This document shows positions 6,201 through 6,587 of a stretch of DNA of 6,587 bases, in pieces. Made by a program: the position numbers and the translations under genes. Position 1 is the first letter of the stretch; each line of letters begins with the position of its first letter. The notes below the pieces were generated by a model. That model saw only the letters and a program-made list of their open reading frames with translations, made no database searches and was not told the origin of the DNA. Source of the stretch: Hyphomicrobiales bacterium (GTDB lineage: Bacteria; Pseudomonadota; Alphaproteobacteria; Rhizobiales; Afifellaceae); NCBI GenBank assembly GCA_013812985.1, contig JACCSN010000029.1, forward strand, positions 1 to 6,587. Reading direction: 5' to 3'.

Positions 6201-6395
6201 ACATTCCTCCAGAGAGCCGCGCGCGTCGAACGTCGCCTGCTTCACCATATGATGACGCCACAGACCGATACAAAATGCAACGCATGCGGTTTTTGCTGGG
6301 CGGATTGAAAGCCAGTGCACGCCGCATCCGACTCCCCTCGACGCGAGCTGGGGTGCAACCGCTTTGCAGGTAGGACTTGAGCGGCGGTTCATCCA
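6201..6395. other. 195-base gap, no gene supported
   Basis: Two minus-strand frames remain open here (to 6392 and 6474), but they lack ribosome sites and encode unconvincing sequence. The only structure I see is a small hairpin at 6334-6353 (CCC/GGG and CTCG/CGAG with a two-base bulge and ACG loop), without a U run, and a weak promoter-like pair on the minus strand (TTGTAT, 16 bases, CATATG) ahead of the 63-aa gene. One arm of a 13-base inverted repeat lies at its right end. Confidence 0.5.
6380..6392 (-). repeat. Right arm of 13-base inverted repeat
   Basis: Exact inverted copy of the 13 bases at 5468-5480. It lies just past the stop codon of the 59-aa membrane protein gene, in the non-coding gap. 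Confidence 0.35.
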
Positions 6396-6575
6396 TCAGG
6401 CCCTGCGGCCGATCTCCGTCGTGGTGAACGAACGCAGCACCATGTTGGCGATCGCAATCGCCGCTACGATCCATCCGGCTTTGTCGCTGCCCAGCGCCGC
6501 CGTCCAGTCGGTCGCCTCCAGAACGCCGAACACCGCGATCGCCAAATTGATAAGAAGCGTGCGCCAGCCTTTCAT
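6396..6575 (-). CDS. Small two-helix membrane protein, phage lysis-module type
   Basis: A 59-aa protein starting at ATG 6575 with an excellent ribosome site, AGGAG seven bases upstream at the window edge. It has two hydrophobic stretches, about 7-20 (LLINLAIAVFGVLE) and 35-47 (GWIVAAIAIANMV). A short loop containing ATDWTAALGSDKA separates them, and a basic tail ends in TTTEIGRRA. From memory, proteins of this shape, with ATDWT in the loop and GW-led second helix, sit next to lysozyme and holin genes in alphaproteobacterial prophages or gene-transfer-agent-like clusters. A holin-like or spanin-accessory role is inference only. Neighbours on its upstream side lie outside the window. It may mark the end of a phage-derived cluster. 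Confidence 0.72.
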   Translation of the reverse strand: MKGWRTLLINLAIAVFGVLEATDWTAALGSDKAGWIVAAIAIANMVLRSFTTTEIGRRA

Positions 6576-6587
6576 GTCCGTTCTCCT

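Noticed and set aside
6334..6353. Intrinsic terminator after the 59-aa gene
   Set aside because: The hairpin is short and bulged and is not followed by a U run on either strand.
6201..6392. Longer N-terminus for the 63-aa basic protein
   Set aside because: The upstream 64 codons lack a ribosome site, whereas GGAGG sits at ideal distance from the ATG at 6200.
5441..6392. Insertion sequence or invertible element bounded by the 13-base inverted repeat
   Set aside because: No transposase or recombinase is encoded between the arms, no target duplication is visible, and the match is short enough to be chance.
6193..6474. Minus-strand open frame of 93 codons crossing the 59-aa gene and the gap
   Set aside because: No ribosome site and no protein-like composition; its first part is an out-of-frame shadow of the 59-aa gene.

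Overview
The window looks like chromosomal DNA of a GC-rich alphaproteobacterium, most likely of the rhizobial type (Hyphomicrobiales). The clues are a CcmI-CcmE-CcmF cytochrome c maturation cluster with single-base-scale gene overlaps, a FeuP/FeuQ (PhoP/PhoQ-like) two-component system preceded by a small secreted FeuN-like protein, and an RT0821/Lpp0805-type outer-membrane lipoprotein. Every gene I can support is on the minus strand, so transcription runs from the right edge to the left edge. No tRNA, rRNA, CRISPR array or insertion sequence was seen.

Layout in the direction of transcription: (a) 6396-6575, a 59-aa two-helix membrane protein of the kind found in phage lysis modules. (b) 6201-6395, a non-coding gap. 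(c) 5441-6200, an accessory pair: a very basic 63-aa protein (6009-6200) overlapping by 20 bases an uncharacterised protein (5441-6028). The membrane anchor of the latter is found in another reading frame, so it appears frameshifted near 5689. (d) 5445-5562, a regulatory gap with TTGGC(A/G) repeats. (e) 5160-5444, a FeuN-like secreted protein; 4478-5149, an OmpR-family response regulator; 3130-4488, a PhoQ/FeuQ-type histidine kinase. (f) 2575-3024, a lipoprotein. (g) 1355-2476 ccmI, 909-1358 ccmE, and 1-912 ccmF, which is cut by the left edge of the window. ccmI/ccmE and ccmE/ccmF each overlap by an ATGA.

How they work together: FeuN-like protein, sensor kinase and regulator form a three-part envelope-sensing circuit. 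In rhizobia the Feu system controls cyclic glucan export. CcmI, CcmE and CcmF are parts of System I cytochrome c biogenesis: CcmE carries heme in the periplasm, CcmF is the membrane heme lyase, and CcmI delivers apocytochrome. The right-hand block (about 5445-6580) has clearly lower GC (about 50% by hand count over 5881-6120, against 46 of 60 bases in 3241-3300). It looks like the edge of an acquired or phage-derived segment lying upstream of the conserved envelope genes.
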